A stretch of 64,000 bases of DNA from Hyphomicrobiales bacterium (GTDB lineage: Bacteria; Pseudomonadota; Alphaproteobacteria; Rhizobiales; Phreatobacteraceae): NCBI GenBank assembly GCA_017304475.1, contig JAFKKV010000018.1, forward strand, positions 124,001 through 188,000, written 5' to 3'. Under the pieces are notes generated by a model, which was not told the DNA's origin, made no database searches, and worked only from the letters and a program-made list of their open reading frames with translations. Positions within the stretch are counted from its first letter, which is position 1; each line of letters starts with the position of its first letter. Made by a program: the position numbers and the translations under genes. This document shows, in pieces, positions 32,423-40,670 of the stretch.

Positions 32423-33688
32423 ATGACAACACACATGACAACGCTCCCGTCCGGCCTGACGGTCGTGACGGACGCCATGGCGCATCTGAAGACCGCGGCC
32501 ATCACCGTTACCGTCGGCGTCGGCGGACGTGACGAACGTCCCGACGAACACGGCATCAGCCATTTGCTCGAGCACATGGCGTTCAAGGGCACCAGCCGGC
32601 GCACGGCGCGCGGCATGGCGGAGGAGATCGAGGCGATCGGCGGCGATCTCAATGCCGCCACCGCGTCCGAGAACACCGCCTATTTCGCCAAGGTGCTGGG
32701 CGAGGACCTGCCTGTCGCCGCCGACATGCTGGCCGACATCCTGACCGATCCGCTGTTCGATGCCGGCGAACTCGCCAAGGAAAAGAACGTCATCGTCCAG
32801 GAAATCGGCGCGGCCGAGGATACGCCCGACGACGTGGTGTTCGACCATTTCGTCGCGGCCGCCTTTCCCGGCCAGCCGCTCGGCCGGACGATCCTCGGCA
32901 CGCCGCAGGCGGTGCGCGCGGCGACCTCGGACCAGCTGCGCGGCTATATGAGCCGGTCCTATACGGCGCGCAACACGGTGGTCGCCGCCGCCGGCGCGGT
33001 CGACCATGAGCAGGTGGTTGCGCTCGTCGCCGAGAAATTCGCGCCTTTCGCCGACGCCTCGGCGCCGGCCCATGAGGGCGCGCGCTACGGCGGCGGCATC
33101 AAGACGGTGGCCCGGCCGCTCGAGCAGAGCAATATCGTCATCGGTTTCGAGGGCATCAGCTATCGCGACCCGGCGATCTACGCGATCGGCGTGTTCACCA
33201 ATCTGCTCGGCGGCGGGCTGTCCTCGCGGCTGTTCCAGGAGGTCCGCGAAGAGCGCGGCCTCTGTTATGAGATCCATTCGTTCCACTGGTCCTATGCGGA
33301 CACCGGACTGTTCGGCATTTCAGCCGGCACGGATCCCAAGGACGTCAGTGATCTGATGACGCTGACGCTGGATATCCTGCACGCGGCCGCGACGGGGGCT
33401 ACCGAAGCGGAGATCGGCCGGGCCAAGGCGCAGATGAAAGTCGGCCTGCTCGGCGCGCTGGAAAGTTCGTCGGCGCGCACCGATCAGATGGCACGGCAGA
33501 TCCTGGCCTTCGGCCGCCTCCTCGACCTCGACGATATCGCCGCCCGGATCGAGGCGGTGACGATCGAGGACGTCCGGGGGGCGGCGGAGAAGCTGGTGCG
33601 GTCCTCGCCGATCACTTTTGCCGCCATCGGTCCGAAACGCGGGCTCGACAAGGTCGCGCGGATCGCGGAACAATTCCGCTCGTCGTGA
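32423..33688 (+). CDS. M16 family zinc peptidase (processing peptidase-like)
   Basis: A 421-residue protein of the bacterial mitochondrial-processing-peptidase-like group. The inverted zinc motif HLLEH is at residues 47-51 and the third ligand Glu127 lies 76 residues further (KNVIVQEIGAAED), the expected spacing, so it should be catalytic. The second half-domain has GGGLSSRLFQEVREERGLCY, the Arg/Tyr substrate-binding block. There is no signal peptide, so it acts in the cytoplasm. It is followed after 24 bp by an RimJ/RimL-type acetyltransferase, an order also common in other rhizobia. It starts 23 bp after the barrel gene stop. Confidence 0.9.
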   Translation: MTTHMTTLPSGLTVVTDAMAHLKTAAITVTVGVGGRDERPDEHGISHLLEHMAFKGTSRRTARGMAEEIEAIGGDLNAATASENTAYFAKVLGEDLPVAADMLADILTDPLFDAGELAKEKNVIVQEIGAAEDTPDDVVFDHFVAAAFPGQPLGRTILGTPQAVRAATSDQLRGYMSRSYTARNTVVAAAGAVDHEQVVALVAEKFAPFADASAPAHEGARYGGGIKTVARPLEQSNIVIGFEGISYRDPAIYAIGVFTNLLGGGLSSRLFQEVREERGLCYEIHSFHWSYADTGLFGISAGTDPKDVSDLMTLTLDILHAAATGATEAEIGRAKAQMKVGLLGALESSSARTDQMARQILAFGRLLDLDDIAARIEAVTIEDVRGAAEKLVRSSPITFAAIGPKRGLDKVARIAEQFRSS

Positions 33689-33712
33689 ACGCACCACCAT
33701 GAACAGGTCTCG

Positions 33713-34324
33713 ATGAACACGTCATCCGGCCGGCTGTCGCTGCTGCGTGCCGTAGGCCTCGCCTACGAGCCGCCGGAGCCGATCGTCGGGCGCAAGGTGA
33801 CGCTGCGTGTCCCCGACATGGCCGATTTTGAGGCCTGGGCCAGCTTGCGCGGCGCGAGCCGTGCCTTTCTGATGCCCTGGGAACCGGCCTGGCCGCCCGA
33901 CGACCTGACCCGCCAGGCGTTCCGGCGCCGCGTCGCCCGCTATCGGCAGGACTGGCGCGACGACCAGGGCTACGCCCTGTTCATCCACCGCAACCAGGAC
34001 GGCGCCGTGGTCGGCGGCATCACGCTGACCAATGTCCGGCGCGGCGTGGCGCAGACCGTGTCGCTTGGCTATTGGATGGGCGAGGCCTTTGCCGGCCAGG
34101 GTTATATGAGCGCCGGCGTCAGGACGCTGGTGCCCTATATCTTCGGTCCGCTCGGCTTCCGCCGCATCGAGGCGGCCTGCGTGCCGCACAACACGGCTTC
34201 CGTCGGCCTGCTCGAGCGGGTGGGTTTCGGCCGCGAGGGCCTTGCCCGGCAATATCTCTGCATCAATGGCGTCTGGATGGACCATCTCCTGTTCGCCATG
34301 GTCAAGGGCGATCCGCTGCTCTGA
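33713..34324 (+). CDS. RimJ/RimL-type GNAT N-acetyltransferase
   Basis: A 203-residue GNAT protein of the RimJ family. It shows GRKVTLRVPDMADFEAWASLR at the domain start, the long helix with WEPAWPPDDLTRQAFRRRV, the strand SLGYWMGEAFAGQGYMSAGV with the acetyl-CoA loop (AGQGYM), and RIEAACVPHNTASVGLLERVGF near the end. Such enzymes acetylate N-termini of proteins, classically ribosomal proteins. The gene follows the M16 peptidase and is probably co-transcribed. The ATG at 33713 follows CAGGTCTCG. The target protein is unknown. Confidence 0.85.
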   Translation: MNTSSGRLSLLRAVGLAYEPPEPIVGRKVTLRVPDMADFEAWASLRGASRAFLMPWEPAWPPDDLTRQAFRRRVARYRQDWRDDQGYALFIHRNQDGAVVGGITLTNVRRGVAQTVSLGYWMGEAFAGQGYMSAGVRTLVPYIFGPLGFRRIEAACVPHNTASVGLLERVGFGREGLARQYLCINGVWMDHLLFAMVKGDPLL

Positions 34325-34344
34325 GGGTTTCGGCGGCTGCCGGA

Positions 34345-34713
34345 TCAGAAGCCCGACAGCGCGGCGCCGATCTCGGTAATCCAGAGCGCGACCGCCGTGC
34401 CGGCCGAATACCAGCCGAAGGTCGAGGCGGCCTCGCGGTTCGCCGTGCCGATCAGCCGGCGCGCGACGGCGCGCGGCGGCCGCTCGTCGCGCTTCAGGCC
34501 GTCCCACACCTCGGTGCATTCCGGCTCGCGCAGCGGCGCCCGGTCGGCGCGGAACATCAGCAGCGCCGCGAGCAAGGTGAACCCGATCGCGCCGGCCTTC
34601 AGCGCGATGATCGGGTCGGCAGCCAAGGTGAACATCAAGGCGATCACGCCGAGCCCGGCAAGGCCGGATTCGCGTGCCGCCCAGGCAAAGGCGAGTTCCC
34701 TGATCCGCTCCAC
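34345..34713 (-). CDS. Uncharacterised small membrane protein, two to three helices
   Basis: A 122-residue protein I do not recognise. The N-terminal part has a hydrophobic stretch LAGLGVIALMFTLAADPIIALKAGAIGFTLLAALLMF (about 18-53), probably two helices, then a charged loop (RADRAPLREPECTEVWDGLKRDERPPRAVARRLIG) and a third weaker helix near the end (STFGWYSAGTAVALWITEIGAAL). The minus-strand ATG follows GGAGGTTGCC. It is convergent with the RimJ-like gene. Codon use is like its neighbours, so I think it is a real gene; no function can be given. Confidence 0.65.
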   Translation of the reverse strand: MERIRELAFAWAARESGLAGLGVIALMFTLAADPIIALKAGAIGFTLLAALLMFRADRAPLREPECTEVWDGLKRDERPPRAVARRLIGTANREAASTFGWYSAGTAVALWITEIGAALSGF

Positions 34714-34842
34714 GGCAACCTCCAGGGGTGTGGAATCCTGGTTGCCATGAATATGTTGCGCTGCAATATAGCGCGCAAGATCGGTGAAATCCTTATACGA
34801 AAGTATTAGGACTAAAGTATCACGAAGGACCAGCGCCCGCGC

Positions 34843-35184
34843 TCAGTCGACGATGAACAGCCGGGCCCCCTTGGGCGCCTGCGAGCGATGCGCCTCGGCG
34901 TTGTCCGCCACCTGGTAGCTCATGCCGGGCTTGAGCACGAAGACGCGGCCGTCGGCGAGCGTCGTTTCCAGCTCGCCGTCCAGGCAGAACAGCACATGGC
35001 CCTTCGAGCACCAGTGGTCGGAGACATAGCCGGGCGCATACTCGACCATGCGGACCCGGATCGGGTTGTCGGCGGGCCCGAAATGGCGGGTCCGCCACAG
35101 CGCATGGCCGACATCGCCGGCATGACGGGTCGGCTCGACCGTCGACCAGTCGACCGTGTTGAAGGCAATGTCGGACATGCGCAT
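34843..35184 (-). CDS. DHCW-motif cupin fold protein
   Basis: A 113-residue single-domain cupin. The first cupin motif region reads YAPGYVSDHWCSKGHVLFCLDGELE, with the Asp-His-Trp-Cys cluster after which the group is named, and a second motif LKPGMSYQVADNAEAHRSQAPKGARLFIVD. The His and Cys residues could bind a metal. The preferred start is the ATG at 35184 or the one two codons inside (MSDIAF). It has no signal peptide. It is flanked by uncharacterised genes on the same strand, DUF4337 upstream and the small membrane protein downstream. The reaction is unknown. Confidence 0.8.
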   Translation of the reverse strand: MRMSDIAFNTVDWSTVEPTRHAGDVGHALWRTRHFGPADNPIRVRMVEYAPGYVSDHWCSKGHVLFCLDGELETTLADGRVFVLKPGMSYQVADNAEAHRSQAPKGARLFIVD

Positions 35185-35222
35185 GGCGGTACCTCGCTTG
35201 GAACGGTGACCGCCAGGATAGA

Positions 35223-35789
35223 TCAGAAGAGATGGATCGTCCCCGGCGCAAACAGCGCAATGGCCATGAATCCAAGGCCGACAATGCCGAGGCCGCCGGC
35301 GAGCCAGGCGAGCGCCAGGGCACCGGTAATGACGGTCGCGGAGGCCAGAACGATGCCGATCTGGAACGCCGCCGAGGCGATCTCGAAGTCGTGATAGGCC
35401 TTGTATTTCTTGTCGCGCTTGGCTTCCGCCGCGACCGCGCGGGCGGCCAGCTCCTTGCGGCCCTCGCGGGTTTCCGGCTCGCTGTCCCAGCGCTGGGCGG
35501 TACGCTGCCAGGTATCGATCTGGCGGGTCATCGCCGCCTTGGCGGCCTCGTCGGTCAGGGCGTCGCGGGTGATCGTCATGTCCTCGGCGGCGGTGCGCAC
35601 GGTGGTCATGCGGATCGTCTTGGCCTGGAAGAAGGCCCAGAGATTGGAGGCCTCGACATTGGAATTGATCGCGTCGGTCTGGGCGCTCTTGCCGCCGGTC
35701 TCTGCGATCGCCAGCAGCAGCGCCATGATCGCGATCAGGAGCGCGATCTTCTTGTTGGATGCGTCGAGATGAGCGTGACCGCCGGACAT
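35223..35789 (-). CDS. DUF4337 family membrane protein
   Basis: A 188-residue protein: an N-terminal helix (NKKIALLIAIMALLLAIAE, about 12-30) followed by the conserved TGGKSAQTDAINSNVEASNLWAFFQAKTIR, a charged helical loop (70-130), and two close helices at the C-terminus (IASAAFQIGIVLASATVITGALAL and GLGIVGLGFMAIALF). This matches DUF4337. I chose the ATG at 35789; the frame is open far upstream, but that part is antisense to the DjlA-like gene. It is divergent from that gene with a 129-bp gap. Its function is unknown. Confidence 0.8.
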   Translation of the reverse strand: MSGGHAHLDASNKKIALLIAIMALLLAIAETGGKSAQTDAINSNVEASNLWAFFQAKTIRMTTVRTAAEDMTITRDALTDEAAKAAMTRQIDTWQRTAQRWDSEPETREGRKELAARAVAAEAKRDKKYKAYHDFEIASAAFQIGIVLASATVITGALALAWLAGGLGIVGLGFMAIALFAPGTIHLF

Positions 35790-35918
35790 CTGGTGATTCC
35801 CTGTAGCGCTAAGGACGATTGAGAAGCGTGTGCCGTTTCGGCCGGTGGCGCGCAAGGGTGAGCGGCGTTTTGCCGCTTGCTCTTTGCCTGCCGGCGCGAA
35901 CAGCCTTAAACAGCACTC

Positions 35919-36650
35919 ATGACAATCTGGGGAAAACTGGGCGGGGCGGCCGCGGGCTTTGCGCTGGGTGGGCCGATCGGCGCCCTGGTGGGCACGCTGG
36001 CCGGCCATTTTCTGGTCGATGAGGGCCTGCTCGCGCCCGAAGCGCGGCCGCCGCGCGAGACCATCGCCTTCACGGTCGGCCTGGTGGCGCTTGCCGCCAA
36101 GATGGCCAAGGCCGACGGCGTGGTCACCTGCAACGAGATCGACGCCTTCCGCCGGCTGGTCCGGATCGCGCCCGAGGACGAGCCGCGCGTCGTCGCGCTG
36201 TTCGATCTCGCCAAGCAGAGCGTCGCCGGTTTCGACGCCTATGCCCGTCAGCTCCGCGACCTCCTGAAGGACGAGCCGAAAACGCTCGAGGATCTGCTCG
36301 ACGGGCTGTTCGGCATCGCCACCGCCGATGGCGCGGTGCACGAGGCGGAGCTTGCCTATCTCGGCGAGGTCGCCGCGATCTTCGGGCTGACCCGGGAGCA
36401 GTTCGAATGCGTGACGGCGCGCCATGTGGTGACCAGCGGCGGCGCCGATCCCTATCGCGTGCTCGGCATTGCTCCCGACGTCTCCAATGAGACGATCAAG
36501 ACCACCTGGCGGGCGCTGGTCACCGAACATCACCCCGACAAGCTGATGGCGCGCGGCGTGCCGGCCGAAATGATCGCGCTGGCCACCGCCAAGATCGCCG
36601 CGATCAACGCCGCCTATGACAGCCTGCGCAAGGCAAGGGGATTTGCGTGA
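35919..36650 (+). CDS. DjlA-like co-chaperone with TerB and J domains
   Basis: A 243-residue protein. Residues 6-31 are a glycine-rich hydrophobic segment (GGAAAGFALGGPIGALVGTLAGHF), probably membrane-associated. A TerB-like helical domain covers about 50-165 and repeats the ADGxxxxxE metal-type motif (KADGVVTCNE, TADGAVHEAE). A J domain ends the protein (177-243) with the HPD tripeptide at 205-207 that stimulates DnaK. This is the DjlA arrangement. Its GTGA overlap with the next gene, an AmpD-like amidase, couples it to cell-wall enzymes. It probably recruits DnaK to an envelope task. Confidence 0.87.
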   Translation: MTIWGKLGGAAAGFALGGPIGALVGTLAGHFLVDEGLLAPEARPPRETIAFTVGLVALAAKMAKADGVVTCNEIDAFRRLVRIAPEDEPRVVALFDLAKQSVAGFDAYARQLRDLLKDEPKTLEDLLDGLFGIATADGAVHEAELAYLGEVAAIFGLTREQFECVTARHVVTSGGADPYRVLGIAPDVSNETIKTTWRALVTEHHPDKLMARGVPAEMIALATAKIAAINAAYDSLRKARGFA

Positions 36651-37474
36651 ACGGCGGCTCGGACGACCATCACCACCATCATCATGACCTGGCGCGGGAT
36701 CACGACGATGACGTGGCGCTGCCGGTCGAGCGGCCGGATTCCACGCTCGTCGGCTCGCTGTCGGCATCGCCCAACCACGATTGCCGTAAGGGCGTCGAAC
36801 GCCCCGATATCCTCATCCTGCATTATACCGGCATGCCGGACGGGCTGTCGGCCCTGCGCCGGCTGTGCGATCCCGGCCCGCCGCGCGTCTCCGCCCATTA
36901 CGTCGTGTTCGAGGATGGCGAGATCGTCCAATGCGTCGCCGAGGACCGGCGGGCCTGGCATGCGGGGCTGGGATCCTGGGAGGGGCGGGGCGATGTCAAT
37001 TCGCGCTCGATCGGCATCGAGATCGTCAATCCCGGCCATGAATTCGGCTATCGCCCTTTCCCCGAGGCGCAGATCGCGGCCGTGACGGCGCTGTCCGTCG
37101 ATATCGTGGCGCGCCATGGTATTTTACCGCGCCACGTGCTGGCGCATTCCGACATCGCGCCGATGCGCAAGCAGGATCCGGGCGAACTCTTCCCCTGGGA
37201 CCGGCTGGCCGCCGAGGGTGTCGGCCTGTGGCTGCCGCCCGCGCCCTTTGAGGACGGCAAGGCCTTTGCGCCGGGCGAGGAGGGGCCGCCGGTCCAGGCC
37301 ATCCAGGCGCTGTTCGCCATGCTCGGTTACGGCATGCAGGTCACAGGCGTCTATGACGCGGCGACGGAAGCGGTGGTGGCGGCCTTCCAGCGCCATTGGC
37401 GCCAGGCACGGGTCGACGGTGTCGCCGACGCCTCGACCCTAAAGACCCTGCGGGATCTGCTCGCGGCGCGGTGA
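36647..37474 (+). CDS. AmpD-like N-acetylmuramoyl-L-alanine amidase with PG-binding domain
   Basis: A 275-residue zinc amidase. The amidase_2 domain (about 50-195) has the ligand His59 in ILHYTG, YVVFEDGEIVQCV, WHAG and the later zinc site in HSDIAPMRKQDPG; a peptidoglycan-binding domain follows (210-275). It cleaves the bond between MurNAc and L-Ala. No signal peptide is seen, so it may act in the cytoplasm on recycled muropeptides. The start is a GTG overlapping the DjlA-like stop; the N-terminus then reads DDHHHHHHDLARDHDDD, a natural run of six His. If a later GTG at 36713 were used the run would be lost. Confidence 0.87.
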   Translation: MNGGSDDHHHHHHDLARDHDDDVALPVERPDSTLVGSLSASPNHDCRKGVERPDILILHYTGMPDGLSALRRLCDPGPPRVSAHYVVFEDGEIVQCVAEDRRAWHAGLGSWEGRGDVNSRSIGIEIVNPGHEFGYRPFPEAQIAAVTALSVDIVARHGILPRHVLAHSDIAPMRKQDPGELFPWDRLAAEGVGLWLPPAPFEDGKAFAPGEEGPPVQAIQALFAMLGYGMQVTGVYDAATEAVVAAFQRHWRQARVDGVADASTLKTLRDLLAAR

Positions 37475-37483
37475 GGCTGTGTG

Positions 37484-38233
37484 ATGCGCCGACTTGTCCT
37501 GGTCCTGCTGATCGCGCTGAACGGCCCGGCCCTTGCCGATACCGACGGCCTGCCGGCGGGTTTCGTTCATCTCTCCGCTGTCGATCCGGGCATTCGCCAG
37601 GACATCCGCTATGCCGGCAGCTTCAATTTCATTGGCCGGCCGGTCGCCGGCTATCGTGCCGCCGAATGCATCCTGACCGACAAGGCGGCGCGTGCCCTGA
37701 GCGCGGTCCAGCGCGATCTCGCCGGGCGCGGCCTCATGCTGGTGGTCTGGGACTGCTACCGGCCGGCGCGCGCGGTGCAGGATTTCATGGCCTGGAGCCG
37801 GGATGCCGCCGACGACCGGATGCGCGCGGTATTCTACCCCGAGGTCGACAAACGCACCTTGTCGCTCGACGGATATATCTCGTCGCGTTCGACCCATTCG
37901 CGCGGCAGCACGGTGGATGTCGGCCTGGCGCGGATCGGCGCGGCGCCGGGCGCCCGTGGCGGGCAGGGCGCGTGCACGGCGCCTGCCGGACAAAGGGTCG
38001 ATGAAGGCACGCTCGACCTCGGCACCGCCTTCGACTGCTTCGATCCGCGCTCTGGCCTTGCCGATCCCCGCATCGGATCCGCCGCGCGGGACAATCGCCT
38101 GACGCTGCATCAGGCGATGACCCGGCACGGCTTTCGGGGCTATCCGAAGGAGTGGTGGCATTTTCAACTGAGGAGCGAACCCTTTCCGGGCCAGGTTTTC
38201 GATTTTCCGGTCGTTTCCAGGCCAAATCGCTAG
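37484..38233 (+). CDS. Exported VanX-like D-alanyl-D-alanine dipeptidase (M15D)
   Basis: A 249-residue protein with a Sec signal peptide (MRRLVLVLLIALNGPALA) and a VanX/DdpX peptidase domain. The zinc site is complete: STHSRGSTVD with His138 and Asp145, and EWWH with catalytic Glu223 and His226. Arg93 in CYRPAR is the transition-state arginine of VanX. It should hydrolyse D-Ala-D-Ala in the periplasm, salvaging cell-wall dipeptide rather than conferring vancomycin resistance, since no vanH or vanA is near. It starts 9 bp after the amidase stop, so both likely work in peptidoglycan turnover. Confidence 0.87.
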   Translation: MRRLVLVLLIALNGPALADTDGLPAGFVHLSAVDPGIRQDIRYAGSFNFIGRPVAGYRAAECILTDKAARALSAVQRDLAGRGLMLVVWDCYRPARAVQDFMAWSRDAADDRMRAVFYPEVDKRTLSLDGYISSRSTHSRGSTVDVGLARIGAAPGARGGQGACTAPAGQRVDEGTLDLGTAFDCFDPRSGLADPRIGSAARDNRLTLHQAMTRHGFRGYPKEWWHFQLRSEPFPGQVFDFPVVSRPNR

Positions 38234-38317
38234 GTTCCGGCATGGCAGGTGAGCCGTGCCTGCCTGGACTTTGCGACCGGAAGGCGCATTCTGGCGCCAT
38301 CAATCGGAGGGTTGACC

Positions 38318-38977
38318 ATGACGGATACGGCTCGCACCGCGCATTCCCTCGGCTCTCATCTCATTCCGCTTCGCCGCAACTGGGGCTGGTTGATGGGGGC
38401 GGGCATCATCCTCATCCTGCTCGGCATGGTCGGCCTGGTCGCGACCTTCCTGTTCAGCATCGCCAGCGTGCTGTCCTTCGGCGCCATGATGCTGGTCGGC
38501 GGCGGCGTGCTGCTGGTCGATTCGTTTCGCCGCGAGGGCTGGAGGAGCCGCATCCTGATGCTGCTGGTCGCCATTCTCTACATCCTCACCGGCGCCGTGG
38601 TGTTCTACAATCCGATCTCGGCGGTGGCCGCGCTGACCTTGCTGGCCGGCTCGGCGCTGCTCGCCGTCGGCATCCTGCGCATCATCATGGCCTTCCAGCT
38701 CCGGCCCGCGGATGTCTGGATCTGGGTGCTCATTTCCGGGCTGCTCTCGCTGGTGCTCGGCGCCCTGATCGTGGCGCAATGGCCGATGTCGGCGACCTGG
38801 GTGCTCGGCACCTTCCTGGCGATCGAGCTGATCTTCCAGGGCTGGTCCTATGTCATGCTCGCCCAGGCCGTGCGCTCGACCTTCGACGGCGTCAGGCCGC
38901 GCCCCGCGCCGGCCCCGCAGCCGGTCCAGCCCCAGCCCGCCGCCGAACCGCCGGCCTCGCCCCCGGCGGCGACCTGA
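38318..38977 (+). CDS. HdeD-type DUF308 membrane protein
   Basis: A 219-residue protein with six membrane helices arranged as three DUF308 hairpins (WGWLMGAGIILILLGMVGLVA; VLSFGAMMLVGGGVLLVDSF; RILMLLVAILYILTGAVVFY; and so on), then a Pro/Ala-rich cytoplasmic tail of about 30 residues (RPAPAPQPVQPQP). HdeD proteins are associated with acid resistance in enteric bacteria; in alphaproteobacteria the role is unclear. The ATG at 38318 follows CGGAGGG by 5 bp. It is the last gene before a 625-bp non-coding stretch. Confidence 0.87.
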   Translation: MTDTARTAHSLGSHLIPLRRNWGWLMGAGIILILLGMVGLVATFLFSIASVLSFGAMMLVGGGVLLVDSFRREGWRSRILMLLVAILYILTGAVVFYNPISAVAALTLLAGSALLAVGILRIIMAFQLRPADVWIWVLISGLLSLVLGALIVAQWPMSATWVLGTFLAIELIFQGWSYVMLAQAVRSTFDGVRPRPAPAPQPVQPQPAAEPPASPPAAT

Positions 38978-39602
38978 CCGGGAGATAGCTGCACCGTCCG
39001 CAGACGGTCCCGGCACGCCTTGTTCGCCGCCGACGGTGAGCTTTGGCGCATCGTCCCGACATTGCCGCCACCGATGCTCCCGGAGGGCTGGCTTTCGCGC
39101 GCACTCCTCGGACGAGCCCGAATGCGTGGCCTTCGAGATCTCGCGCCGGAACCACGGCCCCACCTCTCCCCGGCGGGGAGAGGTCGGCGCGACAGCGCCG
39201 GGAGAGGGGGAATTGTCGCTTCAGAACGACGCTTTGCGCTGTTCGCATGTTGACTTTTCGTCGAGCGCCTCGCCCCCTCTCCCGACTACTCGCTACGCTC
39301 GCAGTCGACCTCTCCCCGCCGGGGAGAGGTGAGGGCAGTGGTTCCGGCGTGAATCCCGAAGGGGGGAAAACGTTTCGTAAAACACTGAAAAGGCTCAGAT
39401 TGACGAGAGGCGCGTGAGCTCCGGCGGGATAGGGAAGGCTGTCGCGCCACGGCCAATCGAAATGGCGTCGCCTGTCGTCGCAAGCGCCTCTCGACAACAA
39501 AAGATCATAGTACTAGTCTTTAGGATGAAATGAGTGCTTCCCGCCGCGGGGCGGTAGCGAAATGCGCGACTGCATGCGAAGGCCGCCGGGGCGGAATGAG
39601 CG
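38978..39602 (+). other. Gene-free stretch of about 625 bp with a REP-type element
   Basis: No plausible gene on either strand: the open frames here are short, mutually overlapping and without family features. The middle holds a large imperfect inverted repeat (39145-39349). The last 100 bp are AT-richer and include the tight palindromic string AGTACTAGT (near 39509) and AAAGA/TCTTT arms just before the acyl-CoA dehydrogenase gene, a reasonable place for its promoter or operator. Confidence 0.6.
39145..39349. repeat. REP/REPIN-like inverted repeat element of about 205 bp
   Basis: Left and right ends are inverted copies: GCCGGAACCAC (39145-39155) against GTGGTTCCGGC (39338-39348), then CACCTCTCCCCGG against CCGGGGAGAGGTG, each forming its own small hairpin (CTCTCCCC/GGGGAGAG), and further in GGGAGAGGGGG (39200-39210) against CCCCCTCTCCC (39273-39283). 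The arms are about 65 bp and the centre about 62 bp. The ends-with-hairpins layout is that of dispersed non-coding REP doublets spread by a RAYT or similar transposase; none is encoded here. Confidence 0.65.
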
Positions 39603-40670
39603 ATGACCTCTGCCGATGACCGTTCCGACAATATCCGCATGATCCGCGAAAGCGCGGCGGCGATCGTGCCGCCGGGGGATCTCGCGCGCATTCGCCGGCT
39701 GCGTTATCGCGCGCCCGGTTTCGACCGGGCCGTCTGGCGCGAAATCTGTGAGATGGGTTGGCCCGGGCTCCGGCTGGCCGAGGCGGCCGGCGGCTCAGGG
39801 CTTGGAATGCTGGAATATTGCGCGCTCGCCGAGGAATGCGGCGCCGGCCTGCTGCCGGAACCCTTGATCGCCTGCGCGGCCGTGGCCCAAGTGCTGCGGG
39901 GCGACCGGCTCGCGGCGCTGCTCGCCGGGGACGCGATCGTCCTTCCGGCCTGGCAGGAAGCCGTGAACAGCCTCGCGACATCAGGCAATACCGTCATGCG
40001 GGACGGCCGGCTCTCCGGCCGCAAGCTGTTCGTGCCGATGGCCGCCGGCGCCGACGCCTTCCTGGTCACGACGGCGCAGGGCCTCGCGCTCGTCGAGCGA
40101 ACCGCTCCGGGCGTCTCGTTGTCGGGCCAGGACACCCAGGACGGTGGCCATGTCGCGGCGCTGGCCTTTGATCGGGCGCCGGCCGTGCCGATCCCGGGCG
40201 AATTCGCCGCCGCCATGGAAGAAGCAACCCTTGCAACGGCCGCTTACCTGCTCGGCGTGATGGAGCGCGCCTTCGACATGACGCTCGACTATCTGCGCAT
40301 GCGCCAGCAGTTCGGGCAGCCCATCGGCAGCTTCCAGGCGCTGCAGCACCGGGCCGCCGACCTCAAGATCCAGATCGCCCTGACCCGCGCCAGCACCGAG
40401 GCGGCATCCGTCACCCTGGAGACCGTCGCGGAGCCGGCGGTGCGGCAGGCCGCGGTATCGCGGGCCAAGGCCCGTGCGGCCGAAGCGGCCGTGCTCGTCA
40501 CCCGCGAAGCCGTGCAGATGCACGGCGCCATCGGCTACACCGACGAGTACGACGCCGGGCTTTACCTGCGCAAGGCGATGGTGCTGGCAAGCCAATACGG
40601 CTCGGCCTCGGTCCACCGCGCCCGCTTTGCCGCCGTGGCGGCCGACGAGGATGAAGGCCAGGACGCATGA
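39603..40670 (+). CDS. Acyl-CoA dehydrogenase family protein, subunit 1 of a coupled pair
   Basis: A 355-residue protein with the acyl-CoA dehydrogenase fold. Clear family motifs are RMRQQFGQPIGSFQALQH (about 232-249), which binds FAD at the dimer contact, and QMHGAIGYTDE (305-315). The middle (130-200) is short and poorly conserved, and the usual C-terminal catalytic Glu region reads QYGSAS instead of YEGTS. It is 30-40 residues shorter than its neighbour and overlaps it by 4 bp (ATGA). I infer a heteromeric enzyme of the alpha2-beta2 kind known for bulky side chains. No start ambiguity: ATG after GCGATG. Confidence 0.82.
   Translation: MTSADDRSDNIRMIRESAAAIVPPGDLARIRRLRYRAPGFDRAVWREICEMGWPGLRLAEAAGGSGLGMLEYCALAEECGAGLLPEPLIACAAVAQVLRGDRLAALLAGDAIVLPAWQEAVNSLATSGNTVMRDGRLSGRKLFVPMAAGADAFLVTTAQGLALVERTAPGVSLSGQDTQDGGHVAALAFDRAPAVPIPGEFAAAMEEATLATAAYLLGVMERAFDMTLDYLRMRQQFGQPIGSFQALQHRAADLKIQIALTRASTEAASVTLETVAEPAVRQAAVSRAKARAAEAAVLVTREAVQMHGAIGYTDEYDAGLYLRKAMVLASQYGSASVHRARFAAVAADEDEGQDA

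Noticed and set aside
37484..38233. Vancomycin resistance gene
   Set aside because: Only a VanX-like dipeptidase with a signal peptide is present; vanH and vanA/B ligases are missing, so salvage is the better reading.
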